A stretch of DNA of 64,000 nucleotides from Spirochaetaceae bacterium (GCA_002730875.1 PCBI01000018.1:67001-131000); one strand, 5' to 3'. Positions 10,101 through 18,266 are shown, counted from the first letter of the stretch. Program-made: numbers and translations. The notes: a model not told the origin generated them from the sequence alone.

Positions 10101-10332
10101 CCAGGCGGGATGTACTGAAAGAGAGAAAAGGAACAAAGAGCACCATCGCCACTGGCGCAATGACATAAACGATGGGAAGACTGGATGCGCCCAGCCTGGA
10201 AAGAAAGATAGAATCCGCGATGGACAGGCCCACGGCCACGCCGGCCTGGAGCAGTGCAGCCAGGAGCGTAAAGAGAAGAAGTCTACGACCTTCCCCTGGA
10301 TAGACTTTGAATAGTCGTTGTAGAAAAGCCAA
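7138..10332 (-). CDS. ADP/ATP-carrier-like (MFS-type) membrane protein with HEAT repeats and C-terminal cNMP-like domain
   Basis: A 1064-residue fusion. Residues 1-about 425 form about twelve TM helices of the TLC/nucleotide-transporter type found widely in spirochaetes; the starting block FKVYPGEGRR leads straight into TM1, as is typical. Residues about 470-850 are HEAT-like helical repeats (ALESIRMLVG, RRVEMFARSLG and similar). Residues about 940-1055 form a cyclic-nucleotide-binding-like barrel (ASYHVADNTTIYEKGAPARSLFLAVEGQFQV), but the phosphate cassette is poorly conserved. It need not transport ATP: related spirochaete proteins lack proven substrates. Its stop overlaps the propeller receptor by 4 bp, and its ATG lies 2 nt after the thioredoxin-like gene. 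A membrane transporter or receptor whose state is read out through the cNMP-like domain is my inference. Confidence 0.8.
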   Translation of the reverse strand: MAFLQRLFKVYPGEGRRLLLFTLLAALLQAGVAVGLSIADSIFLSRLGASSLPIVYVIAPVAMVLFVPFLSFSTSRLGIDRVFDLIQYVLVLGGLFFFVALSGWIPALSESTIVLYLLRLYAYIWLVSLYTLFWNLVDGYFDILDAKRLYPIFGGGLSIGSAVGGGLVTLFSGALGSHWIFLIWPVVAALSVVVAVILRRTERKIEDEPESSEVGFFDQNSRVLKTAGRSSYVLLINVIMFGTLVLTTFTEFQYLDIFSVNRGEQELASLFGQLFLAVNLVNVVINFFLFNRIIVWIGVKNALLVQPAIYLLAFVFFYFDGGYEAALFGFLAYHGFYISFDANNWNFLFNAAPSEVKKEIRTFTEGLMDPMATAVAGMLLLLAGSTLGAGDGWFSLQNLAAGGLTLAFVHLGMAFLLRNQYPRAIMENLRKEWLNFSLSRKEIKERFTESDLESFQMESLNPASPAHFHSIRFLGLRRKAAALESLILSFSEDRANQQERSDILSQLLEDEDSFVVQRVIQWAEQEQTTFPVSVLRELGSHGLIPSRKAMPLLTSDSAGDKEAAVVALWNSRDLQDNFMALDELRSLLDGTEEEKASAITAFGFTNKESYAHSLVAYLDDPSPEMRRRALESIRMLVGPASSRLIPRILRTMEHATEEERFKGIEILERIQDAESLFPLFRMAQDFNPRQRRRVEMFARSLGLKSVPAIVAVLDNDNLPYRSRSLAARTLSHLSFAQLDSMVGDIVDREIATCYLYLDRAYILQHSEDSSPALQLLGQFYQDMQRVTLEFLLELLALAGRIPDYEQIAASLRSANPRTRGDSIETLEQSVHRTVFQKILPLVDSRPLEEKIQFYYRNFSSSRDSAQAILEKALKSKNDLEKAMAGQGLYETRGEKSLDRIYRAEPFSGPVSRAVYLALSEGPEHPMNPVEKLNALKSEPILGGLSVLNLRSPAMEASYHVADNTTIYEKGAPARSLFLAVEGQFQVNGSGRYGEVTGYEMLEALGRPGSLNNSSDGEGEGPFALRQATVTMKSGAYLEIPLSAIEEMLESDPQAAIAILEAAGK

Positions 10333-10334
10333 TT

Positions 10335-11045
10335 CTATTCCCCGGAAGAAGCAATGTTGGAGTTCTTTTCAATACCTGCCAGTATTTCTCGTGCGCTGGA
10401 CCGTTGCTCGGGTAGCGGGGCTCTCCGCGCCGCAAAGGAGAGGTCATCTCGGGCAGCGTTGTGATTGCCCATTCCAACGAAAGCCAGGCCACGATAGTAG
10501 CGGGCCAGTGCAAGTTCTGTATTGGCCGTCTCCGAGTTTTCTATGAAAGGATTCAGAAGCTCCACCGCTCGTCCAAAGTCCTTTGCTCTCAGCGACTGCA
10601 AAGCCTGATCTAACGGATGCAGCTCCGCACCTGCCATGGTGTTCTCGCTCAGGAGTCGTCCCAGAACTGACTTGAGTCTTTCCGGACCTGGATAGCCATC
10701 CATGCGAGCGACTACAGTACCATCCGGTTGCAACACAAGCAGTGTGGGATAGCCGCGAGCATTGAACCTGGCGGCCACCTCCGGTTGACGATCTCCGTCG
10801 ATGGACACAGTAACGAATTGTGAAAGAAGCTTTTTTACTTCCGGTCGAGGATAATCCTCATTCTGAAGCTTCTGGCAGTAGCCACACCATTCGGTGACGA
10901 TCTGGACATACACCAGGCTGTGGTTCTCTCGGGCTGACTTCAACCCTTCGGAAAGGGAACTCTTCCATTGTATCTCAGAAGCTTGTACGGGGCCGGCAAC
11001 AAGGAAAGCGACCAGAATTGCGTTTCTAAACCACATCGCATGCAA
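10335..11045 (-). CDS. Exported thioredoxin-fold protein
   Basis: Periplasmic thiol-disulfide protein of 236 residues. The N-terminus has a Sec signal (hydrophobic FRNAILVAFLVAGPVQA, cleavage after QA). A thioredoxin domain follows with the redox motif WCGYC near residue 53 and the cis-Pro strand GYPTLLVLQPDG, so it is of the DsbD-gamma/Thioredoxin_7 type. The C-terminal 90 residues are helical and TPR-like (ALARYYRGLAFVGMGNHNAARDDL). A second Met three residues in is an equally possible start. It is the first gene of the cyclase operon, separated by 2 nt from the carrier/HEAT gene. This suggests that redox state or folding of the extracytoplasmic sensors matters to the system, but no direct link can be seen. 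Confidence 0.8.
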   Translation of the reverse strand: MHAMWFRNAILVAFLVAGPVQASEIQWKSSLSEGLKSARENHSLVYVQIVTEWCGYCQKLQNEDYPRPEVKKLLSQFVTVSIDGDRQPEVAARFNARGYPTLLVLQPDGTVVARMDGYPGPERLKSVLGRLLSENTMAGAELHPLDQALQSLRAKDFGRAVELLNPFIENSETANTELALARYYRGLAFVGMGNHNAARDDLSFAARRAPLPEQRSSAREILAGIEKNSNIASSGE

Positions 11046-11132
11046 TTAATCCAGAGTACAATTTGAGGTTCAACACATTCCCGGTGCAATGCTGGTTTTT
11101 TATAGCAGGAAGGGACCAAACGCTGTTGGAAT

Positions 11133-11939
11133 TCAATAAAGACCGGCCAGAAGCACCGAATACGACTCGTTCAAACGACGAGCTTTTTCCAGGCCTTCCG
11201 GATTATGGTCGGGATGGTATTTCAGCATCAATGCTCGGAATTGCTTCTTTAGATCTTCTCTCTCAGGAACATAATCAAGGTCCATTTCTTTCAGCGCGGC
11301 TTGAATCTCCGGCGCCAGATCCATCACTGCGCGGAATACCTTTCGGCCAGGAAAAAGACTATCGAAGGATGACTTGAGCAATGCTTCCCAGTCCAGTTGG
11401 CCGGATAGAAAGCAGCGCTTTAAATAGTCGATAAGCAGGTTCTTGCTATACGGATAGTCCTCGATTCCCTGGTGTTCCAGGAATAACCGGGCTGTATAAT
11501 CAATAAGCTGATCGCGATCAAAGGAGGCATCCATGTAGAACATATAGCCATCCTCCGGATTCTGACAGGCAGCCAGTGCAGTGTCCAGTAGCTCCCGGTC
11601 TACCTGGTGAGACTGTAGACGGTTGAGAAGCACGGAAACAAAGAACTCCTGGAAATGAATAAGCTTCTCGGATGAGAAATGGAGGCCTGATGCTTCCATG
11701 CGCTGTACCACATCCGGAAACCTCAACTCCAGTAGTTCCATAAGCTCGGGCATGGAATCCCGGCCAAACCTATCGGGGATATCGCCAAAGGAAGAGCCAT
11801 ATCTACGATTGTAGCGGAAGCGGAGGTATTCCTCCATCCGCATACCCAGAACCTCGAGAACATCGGATACCGGTATTTCGAAGTCTCGATCCAGACTGCG
11901 ACTCCGAATCTCTTCGATCAACTCATTCAGGTCATCCAT
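11133..11939 (-). CDS. J-domain protein with C-terminal DnaJ domain
   Basis: A 268-residue cytoplasmic protein whose last 50 residues are a J domain: LKKQFRALMLKYHPDHNPE with the HPD tripeptide at 242-244, followed by helix III (ARRLNESYSVL). The N-terminal 200 residues are acidic and helical with no domain I recognise. The J domain will stimulate a DnaK ATPase; the N-terminal part presumably selects the client. J domains are normally N-terminal, and the C-terminal placement resembles DnaJ-like proteins of other bacteria with unknown clients (type III JDP). It is transcribed in the same direction as hflX upstream and the thioredoxin operon downstream but is spaced from both, so it may have its own promoter. 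Confidence 0.8.
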   Translation of the reverse strand: MDDLNELIEEIRSRSLDRDFEIPVSDVLEVLGMRMEEYLRFRYNRRYGSSFGDIPDRFGRDSMPELMELLELRFPDVVQRMEASGLHFSSEKLIHFQEFFVSVLLNRLQSHQVDRELLDTALAACQNPEDGYMFYMDASFDRDQLIDYTARLFLEHQGIEDYPYSKNLLIDYLKRCFLSGQLDWEALLKSSFDSLFPGRKVFRAVMDLAPEIQAALKEMDLDYVPEREDLKKQFRALMLKYHPDHNPEGLEKARRLNESYSVLLAGLY

Positions 11940-12022
11940 CCAAAAATACCGTATAGTTTATGATTCCCCCATCCAGGTGAGCCCGGCCAGCTCATTCATG
12001 CAGATCAGCCGGGCCAGCCAGA

Positions 12023-13681
12023 TCAGCCCGGTTCGGCCAGAACCGACGGATGCACAGCTCCACTTGTCAACTCTTCCAGACGATCAAGTAGGGGCTTTAG
12101 ATTGATGCCTTCTCTGGCACTCACATAGACTCGGTCCGGCCGAGCATCGTTTTCTAGCTCCTTTCGCAGCGCGGGGGGCAAACGATCCAGCTTGTTATAC
12201 ACTCGTAGCGTAGGAATATCGGATAAGCCCAGTTCATTCAGGATTTCTTCCACATCCCGGACCTTTTCTTCCCGGGCAGGATCGGAAGCGTCGATGCAAT
12301 GTAAGAGTAGATCGGAATCGGCCAGCTCCTCCAGAGTTGCCTGGAAAGCCTTTTTTAGTTCCGGCGGAAGATCATGAATGAAGCCCACAGTATCTGTCAG
12401 TATTATCTCCCGTTCTTCAGGGAATCGGAGCCTCCGTGTGGTAGGGTCCAGAGTAGCAAACAGCCGGTTTTCCTGCGTAACTTCCGAATGTGTAAGTTTG
12501 TTGAGTAGCGTTGACTTTCCCGCATTGGTGTAGCCCACTATAGAACAAACCGGCACCGCCGAATCATCCCGGCGACGGCGATTCAGCAGTCGTCGTTTCT
12601 TAACGGAGGTAAGCTCCTTTTCCAGACGACGGATGCGATCTTCCACCCGTCTACGGCCAATCTCAAGTTTGGTTTCTCCGGGCCCTCGAGCGCCAATGCC
12701 GCCGGTGAGCCGGGACATGTTATCGTCCTTTTCGCTGAGCCTTCCTTTCAGGTACCTTAGCTGCGCCAACTCCACCTGTAGCTTTCCATCCCGGCTACGA
12801 GCGTTCCGGGCAAAGATGTCCAGGATTAGCTGAGTGCGATCCAGAATCTTTAATTCGGTCAGCGTGGAGAGACGAATAGCCTGGGCCGGGCTCAGTTCCA
12901 TATCAAATACAAGGGTGTCCGCATTCTCCTGCACGCCGGCGATGGCGATTTCCTTGATCTTTCCGGATCCCAACACCGTGGAAGGATCCAGATGGGATCG
13001 ATTCTGGATAAAACTCTGTACCGGATCGACTCCGGCGGTATGGCATAGTTCTTTGAGTTCCGCAATGGAGTCTTCAGGCGTTCTTCTTTGCCTGGACTCC
13101 CTGGTGTATACGCCCACCAGAATGGCCCGGGGCATGCCGCCGGCCGAGCGAGTCACCTCTTCAAACCGTCTAAACTGAGTGTCCAGTTCCGCGAATCGAT
13201 CTTCCAGATCTTCTGGCAACTGACCGGGGCGGTAAGGCTTTTCCAGGGTGTAGCCGGGCTTCATACCGGGCGCAATGTAGGCCAGGTGGAATTGTTCGGG
13301 AAGGCCATGCTCATCCATGGTGATTGCGCAGGCGGCGTCCAGACGAAGCAATGTAAGGTCAGAAAGGTCTTCTTCCGTTAGCGGCTCGCGCTTCAGGTGA
13401 GTATGGATGAGTCGAATACCGCGCAGCCGCTGAGCTCGTTCTCTGCCCAGGGAAGGAATCCAGATGCGGCTATCGTCGCCCACCATGGTATCCAGGACAT
13501 GGCCCTGTCTATCTACCAGGACGCCGATCTGGCGGGAAAGCTCCGCCGAAAGAGCGGTGAGCTCCCGGGCGAAGTCCTGATTGACGATGGCTTCCGGACG
13601 GAGCCGGCGCTGACCCAGCTTCTTCAGTCGGGCCAGCTGGGCCGGTTTTAGTCGGTTGAGATTACCAGTGAGTCGGGCTAT
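12023..13681 (-). CDS. hflX: GTPase HflX, apparent ATA start
   Basis: Ribosome-associated GTPase that splits stalled or heat-damaged 70S ribosomes. G1 GYTNAGKST, G3 DTVGF, G4 NKLD and G5 SAREG are all present, as is the HflX-specific N-terminal domain ending in the glycine-rich GGIGARGPGETKLE. The first ATG in frame is at 13486, but translated codons upstream of it to 13681 clearly continue the HflX N-terminal domain (for example LKPAQLARLKKLGQRR and DFARELTALSAELSRQ). No ATG, GTG or TTG exists between the in-frame stop at 13706-13708 and 13486. The codon ATA at 13681-13679 is preceded by GAGGG at a normal distance and falls at the expected N-terminus, giving 552 residues. I annotate from there; a sequencing error or mutated ATG is the alternative. 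The gene lies about 40 bp after the PBP gene. Confidence 0.88.
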   Translation of the reverse strand: MARLTGNLNRLKPAQLARLKKLGQRRLRPEAIVNQDFARELTALSAELSRQIGVLVDRQGHVLDTMVGDDSRIWIPSLGRERAQRLRGIRLIHTHLKREPLTEEDLSDLTLLRLDAACAITMDEHGLPEQFHLAYIAPGMKPGYTLEKPYRPGQLPEDLEDRFAELDTQFRRFEEVTRSAGGMPRAILVGVYTRESRQRRTPEDSIAELKELCHTAGVDPVQSFIQNRSHLDPSTVLGSGKIKEIAIAGVQENADTLVFDMELSPAQAIRLSTLTELKILDRTQLILDIFARNARSRDGKLQVELAQLRYLKGRLSEKDDNMSRLTGGIGARGPGETKLEIGRRRVEDRIRRLEKELTSVKKRRLLNRRRRDDSAVPVCSIVGYTNAGKSTLLNKLTHSEVTQENRLFATLDPTTRRLRFPEEREIILTDTVGFIHDLPPELKKAFQATLEELADSDLLLHCIDASDPAREEKVRDVEEILNELGLSDIPTLRVYNKLDRLPPALRKELENDARPDRVYVSAREGINLKPLLDRLEELTSGAVHPSVLAEPG

Positions 13682-13721
13682 GGCAGCACCCTCGGCATAA
13701 GCTTGTTAAACATAGGACTGT

Positions 13722-15962
13722 TCAAGGTGTAAAGAAATGATCCGCTCGTCCAGGAGTTTCTCCGTCCCCATCCAGTCTTTCCGGCGAATCGGGCAAATGG
13801 GTTTCATCGTGGGGATTCAAAAAAGGCACAGGCGTGGTTTCCTCTTCTACCACCGGCTCCTCCTCTTCCAAATCCGGCACTTCCGGGAAGTTTCCCCGCA
13901 GACCACGAAATGAGGCCCCGGCAAAATCCGCCCATATGGCTCCGGCGGTGGAAGAGCCACCCCCCGGAAACGGCACTCCGTTGTCGTGCCCAACCCATAC
14001 GACGGTTACCTCTCCAGGCACCAATCCCACGAACCAGGCGTCCCGAGAACCGGGCATTCCTGGATACTTCCGCTTTATCGCCGCGGGTGTCTGGACGGTT
14101 CCCGACTTACCGGCAATAGGAAATGGCAAGAATTTCTCGTCTCGCTGTCTTCGCTTACCAATCCAGCCGGCGGTGCCATCCTCCACCTCATCCACCACCG
14201 CTTCCATCAACCAGATGGCCGCTGCGGCCGATTCCGGACTGAGCACGGAGACAGCTTGCTGGCCCACTGGCGCTTCCCATTGCACCGTGCCCTGCGCATC
14301 TTCTATGCGAGTAATCAGACGGGGACGAATAAGATTGCCCTCATTTAGAATCATACCGTAGAGTCGTAGAAGTTCCATCGGCGTTAGCTCGCCGGTACCC
14401 AGCGCAAGGGAAAGCCCGCCCTGGAATCGTTCCGAAGCCTCGTGGTAGCTCATTTCCAGAGCCTGGGTTAAACGGTCCCGGAAATAATCTACGCCCAGCT
14501 CGTGCAGCGTAGATACGGCCACCGTGTTTACGGACAGAGCCACCGCGCGGCGCAGAGGCATTTCCCCTTTATAGTGACCGTACCAGTTTCCCGGAGAGTA
14601 GCCGTCGAAGTTCAACCTTCTATCCAGCACTTTGGAGTCCGGCTTCAGGATCTCGCGATCCATGGCCACGGCGTAAAGAAAGCCTTTCAATGCCGATCCG
14701 GGCTGGCGTTGCATCTTGTAGATTCGACTGGTTTGATTCCAGCCTTCGCTTACAGCAAAGCCGCCCACCATGGCCGTTATTTCCCCGGAAGGTACCGCCA
14801 TAGAGATCGTCACTCCGTTTAGATTTCGTGCAACCCCCGGAGACAAACCTGCCTTTTGCGCATTGGCGGCCACCGTTTCGCGGAGCCCATCCACGGTCTT
14901 GCGCACTGCATAGAGCGCGGCCCTTTGTTTTTTGAGATCGATGGTGGTGTAAATCTTGAGACCGCCCTGACGAATGATCTCTTCGGGCACGGTTTCATAC
15001 AGGAAAGACTTGGCGGCCTCATTGGCGGCCGGAGCATCGTTTCTTCTAAAGTCTCGGGAAGCTCCGTACGCTCCGATCAAACCGGGGTGCGGATCCTTTT
15101 CGGTAAGCGAAACCTGGTATCGGCGTTGAAAGGCATCCATGGTCTTCTTGCGCTCTTCGGCAGTGATCACTTCCTGCTCTTCCATGGCATCCAGCACCAG
15201 GTTTTGCTTTTTTACAGAAAGCTCAATATTGTTCAAAGGGCTGTATCTTACCGGACTGGGAAACAGACCAACGATCATAGCCGCTTCCGCCGCATCAAGC
15301 TTCTGCGGAGGCTTGCGAAAGTAAAACCAGGACGCCTCTTCGGCCCCTACCCGACCTTCGCCCATGTAGATCCGATTCAAATAAAGACAAAGAATCTCCT
15401 CTTTGTTAAGCATGGACTCTATTTGAAAAGCGGCGAAGGTTTCGTAGATTTTTCGGTAGAGCGTAGGACTGTGGTCCGTAAAGAGGTTTCGCGCCAGCTG
15501 TTGGGTAATGGAGCCGCCGCCTTCGCGCACGCTAAATGCCAGAACGTTATTGATCATCGCCCGGGCAATGCCCCGAAGGGAAATGCCCGAATGATCGTAA
15601 AACTCCCGGTCCTCTGCGCTTACCACGGCTTTCTTGAGCCAGCCCATATCCGTCTTGCAGGAGTTCAGCGAAATGCGGGATCCTCGCACGGGCACAAACT
15701 CCCCCATTACCTCGCCGTCACGGGAAAGAATGAGTATGGGCGGTCTGGGTTTTTCCTGACCGATTCCCTGAAGCCACTGCTTCTCCCGCTCCAGGGCGCG
15801 CACCAGCCCGTCGCGATCCCCGAGAAAATCCACGGCCACCGCGGAAAGCAGCACCGTCACCGCGCCAACTACGACGATTGTACCCCAGATAAATATTGCC
15901 TTATAAGGGATCTTTCGAAGGACCGAAGGGGCGCGCTTCTTTAGTAGCATTAAGTAGTTCAT
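13722..15962 (-). CDS. Class A penicillin-binding protein (transglycosylase/transpeptidase, PBP1a type)
   Basis: Bifunctional peptidoglycan synthase, 746 residues from the ATG at 15962. It has a short cytoplasmic tail, one TM helix (IFIWGTIVVVGAVTVLLSAVAV), a GT51 domain and a transpeptidase domain. GT51 has the catalytic Glu in AEDREFYDHSG and the GGGSITQQLARNLF motif. The transpeptidase has SxxK as SALK in RQPGSALKGF, SxN as SVN, and KSGT. An ATG 96 nt further upstream is in frame, but it would run into the divergent membrane-protein gene and adds residues with no PBP character. The C-terminus is a Pro/Glu-rich tail (about 70 residues), probably disordered. It precedes hflX on the same strand by 40 bp. 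Confidence 0.92.
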   Translation of the reverse strand: MNYLMLLKKRAPSVLRKIPYKAIFIWGTIVVVGAVTVLLSAVAVDFLGDRDGLVRALEREKQWLQGIGQEKPRPPILILSRDGEVMGEFVPVRGSRISLNSCKTDMGWLKKAVVSAEDREFYDHSGISLRGIARAMINNVLAFSVREGGGSITQQLARNLFTDHSPTLYRKIYETFAAFQIESMLNKEEILCLYLNRIYMGEGRVGAEEASWFYFRKPPQKLDAAEAAMIVGLFPSPVRYSPLNNIELSVKKQNLVLDAMEEQEVITAEERKKTMDAFQRRYQVSLTEKDPHPGLIGAYGASRDFRRNDAPAANEAAKSFLYETVPEEIIRQGGLKIYTTIDLKKQRAALYAVRKTVDGLRETVAANAQKAGLSPGVARNLNGVTISMAVPSGEITAMVGGFAVSEGWNQTSRIYKMQRQPGSALKGFLYAVAMDREILKPDSKVLDRRLNFDGYSPGNWYGHYKGEMPLRRAVALSVNTVAVSTLHELGVDYFRDRLTQALEMSYHEASERFQGGLSLALGTGELTPMELLRLYGMILNEGNLIRPRLITRIEDAQGTVQWEAPVGQQAVSVLSPESAAAAIWLMEAVVDEVEDGTAGWIGKRRQRDEKFLPFPIAGKSGTVQTPAAIKRKYPGMPGSRDAWFVGLVPGEVTVVWVGHDNGVPFPGGGSSTAGAIWADFAGASFRGLRGNFPEVPDLEEEEPVVEEETTPVPFLNPHDETHLPDSPERLDGDGETPGRADHFFTP

Positions 15963-16019
15963 GATTCCAGAATCCAGGTTTTCGCTTGAGTTTCTCAGTG
16001 GCAAGCAGTCCGTGAACCC

Positions 16020-16856
16020 ATGTCCGAGCACAGCACCACCGCCCCATCTTTGACGCAAAGAGAACTGGATGTGATCGAGATATTGAAAATGGCCCTTTTG
16101 TCGTTGAAAGCCCGCTGGGCTTCCAGTCTGTCCGTTCCCCTGGTGTTGTGTTTACTATACTATGCCTTTGCCTATTTCCAGTTCCAGGAAGCTATGGAAG
16201 CTTCCGGTGGGATGGATACCCCTTCCGAGGCGGAGACATTCGCGCGTACTCTGGGCGCAGGTAGCGCCCGGGGTCTGCTAACCGGAGTAGGGTTCAGCCT
16301 TATCCTTTCGATCAGTCTAATTTTTCCGCTGAGACGTGCGGTGGATTATTTTCAGTTACGTCCGAATTCCCAGGGCAATCTGGGCCTGCAGACCCTTCAG
16401 CTGACGATCGGCTCCATACTTCTGGGATTGGCATCCCTGGCGGGGCTGGCGCTATGCCTGGTTCCCGGCGCCTTCTTGATGGTCGCTTTTATGATGTTTC
16501 CTGCGGCGCTGGTTGTGCAGGATTCGGGATTCAAAGAGTCCTTCGAAAGAGCCTATCGCACATTTTCGGTTCGAAAGGGTAAGATACTGGCGCTGTTTTT
16601 TTTGCTGATTTTGATGACTTCGCTGGTCTATTTCATTGTGGCATTGCCGGCCCTGGTCTATTATGGTTTCGCTCTGTTTCAGATGGTGGCTCAGAACCGG
16701 CCGGAAATGCTCGCTCAAATCGCCCCTACAATGATGCTTCTGAACTATGCGGCAGCGGTGCTTTCCGTGCCCTTTGCTATCGGGCTTACCGGGCATACGC
16801 TGGTCGCCGGTTACGAAAACTTTCGCCACTTTATTCCGAATGGACCTGAGTTCTAG
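16020..16856 (+). CDS. Multi-pass inner-membrane protein of unknown function
   Basis: A 278-residue integral membrane protein with about six TM helices (around 34-52, 88-112, 128-150, 153-175, 200-225 and 240-262) and a short hydrophilic N-terminus. The pattern (SLKARW at the entry, a central polar loop DSGFKESFERAYRTFSVRKGK between helices) resembles the DUF975/GlpQ-membrane-domain type of proteins, which have no known activity. It is divergent from the penicillin-binding protein gene, with only 57 bp between them for two promoters. The acyltransferase gene follows on the same strand after a tandem-repeat spacer. I cannot assign a function. Confidence 0.7.
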   Translation: MSEHSTTAPSLTQRELDVIEILKMALLSLKARWASSLSVPLVLCLLYYAFAYFQFQEAMEASGGMDTPSEAETFARTLGAGSARGLLTGVGFSLILSISLIFPLRRAVDYFQLRPNSQGNLGLQTLQLTIGSILLGLASLAGLALCLVPGAFLMVAFMMFPAALVVQDSGFKESFERAYRTFSVRKGKILALFFLLILMTSLVYFIVALPALVYYGFALFQMVAQNRPEMLAQIAPTMMLLNYAAAVLSVPFAIGLTGHTLVAGYENFRHFIPNGPEF

Positions 16857-16910
16857 CGGAGGCGACCCGAAAGCCTCCCGGACAAGATTCCAGGACTCCG
16901 GGCAACCATA

Positions 16911-16980
16911 GAGCCTTCGAGAGCAATCAAGAACCTTCGAGTACATTCGAAAACCATCAAGAACATTCGAGAACAATCTA
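16911..16980 (+). repeat. Seven 10-bp tandem units in front of an acyltransferase gene
   Basis: Seven consecutive 10-base units follow one another without a gap: GAGCCTTCGA, GAGCAATCAA, GAACCTTCGA, GTACATTCGA, AAACCATCAA, GAACATTCGA, GAACAATCTA. The consensus is GAACMWTCRA and every unit ends TCNA. A weaker eighth unit (GGCAACCATA) precedes them. The array ends two bases before the ATG of the acyltransferase, so it occupies the ribosome-binding region. The 10-bp period is close to one helical turn. Confidence 0.8.
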
Positions 16981-16982
16981 CA

Positions 16983-18206
16983 ATGACCCGATTTCGCACC
17001 GACCTGCTCCGACTACTCTCCATGGGTATGGTACTTGCCATTCATGCCACCGGACCGTACGAGTACCACTTCCTGAAGTCCCATGATTTCTTTTCCCAGG
17101 ATTGGCTGGCCGTGGTACTGAATCAGTTGGCCCGGTTCAGCGTCCCTGTATTCATCATGCTTTCGGGATACGGTCTTATCATGAAATACGGACTCATTGG
17201 CGAAAAAGACGGGCTTTCGCCGCAGCAGATCCGGATACCGGTGAAGTCCTTCTTCGCCGAACGGGCCTATAAGATCGGATTACCGTTTCTTGCCTGGAGT
17301 ATCCTGTATCTTGCCATACAGGGAAAATTAAAGGGACCTTACACCGGCGAATGGCTGCTCGGCCTGTTGCCTTATCTCTATCGCACCGGCGCAGATTATC
17401 ATTTCTATTTCTTTCACATAATCTTCGAATGCTATCTAGTTTTTCCTGCGCTGGCTTACACAATGAGCCGGCTGCCCCGGTTCAGGACGCCGATTTTGAT
17501 CCTGTCCTTTTTACTACAGCTGTATGTTTCTTCGCCGGCCCATATCTGGTTTTCCGATCTGCCACGGATTCCCTTCCTGTTTTCGGCCTTTATACTCTAC
17601 TGGCAGTTCCCCTTTGTTCTCGGAATCTACTATGCCTTCCGGAGCCTGAAGACCCGGGAAAACCTGGTATCAACAGGCCAAGCACTGAATGGCAGTTCGC
17701 AGCAATTCGAGCATGCATCCGGAAACGCCCCCCGGGCAGGTTCCCGGACCCATCCAGTTTCGGCCGCATATGGCAAGGCCCGGGCTTTCGCCCTCGCATT
17801 CGGCGTAACGGGAGCCTTTGCCCTGGCGCTCTGGGAGTACGTTTTCTGGTCCTGGCGAAGTGAAAATCCGGGAGACTTCAATCACTTCACCCGGATGTCG
17901 GTGATGATCTATTCGGCCCTGTTTTTCCTGGCTTTCTACTATTGGCCCGAAAAGGAACGCCTGCCACGGCAAGAGCCCAATGTCTGGTCCCGGTGGATCC
18001 CCTATCTGGCCGGGCTTTCTTTCTTCGTATTTATCGCGCATACCTGGATTCTCCGAGGCCTGCAGCAGATATTGCCGGAATGGATGCTAGTTGTACTGAT
18101 TCTTTTGATCATCCTGTCCTTTGGTCTGGCGGCCGTCCTGGATCGGATCGTAAAGCCAGCCATTTTACGTACCGCGCTGGGCCTGGACAGCAAGAAAACC
18201 AGGTAG
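16983..18206 (+). CDS. Acyltransferase 3 family membrane protein
   Basis: A 407-residue integral membrane O-acyltransferase of the OafA/YrhL (Acyltransferase_3) family, expected to transfer an acyl group onto a sugar of LPS, capsule or another envelope polymer. The family signature is visible: TDLLRLLSMGMVLAIHATGP at the start with the conserved RxxxIxxVxxxH-like histidine (H in IHAT), and about ten TM helices. A hydrophilic insert lies at about 225-262 (a Ser/Gly/Ala-rich loop, NGSSQQFEHASGNAP). No Shine-Dalgarno is seen because the 10-bp tandem array runs to the start codon. The acceptor is not predictable. Confidence 0.8.
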   Translation: MTRFRTDLLRLLSMGMVLAIHATGPYEYHFLKSHDFFSQDWLAVVLNQLARFSVPVFIMLSGYGLIMKYGLIGEKDGLSPQQIRIPVKSFFAERAYKIGLPFLAWSILYLAIQGKLKGPYTGEWLLGLLPYLYRTGADYHFYFFHIIFECYLVFPALAYTMSRLPRFRTPILILSFLLQLYVSSPAHIWFSDLPRIPFLFSAFILYWQFPFVLGIYYAFRSLKTRENLVSTGQALNGSSQQFEHASGNAPRAGSRTHPVSAAYGKARAFALAFGVTGAFALALWEYVFWSWRSENPGDFNHFTRMSVMIYSALFFLAFYYWPEKERLPRQEPNVWSRWIPYLAGLSFFVFIAHTWILRGLQQILPEWMLVVLILLIILSFGLAAVLDRIVKPAILRTALGLDSKKTR

Positions 18207-18266
18207 ACTGTAATTGTCGGAAAGCGGATTGCCGCGAAGGTCGGCCAGGCCGGGAGGTTATTGGGA

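Noticed and set aside
11979..12031. Partial repeat of CAGATCAGCC(G/C)GG before and in the 3' end of hflX
   Set aside because: Only two good copies, partly coding; too little to call a tandem array.
14856..15944. 362-codon open frame opposite the penicillin-binding protein
   Set aside because: Antisense to strong GT51 and transpeptidase motifs; no domain pattern of its own.
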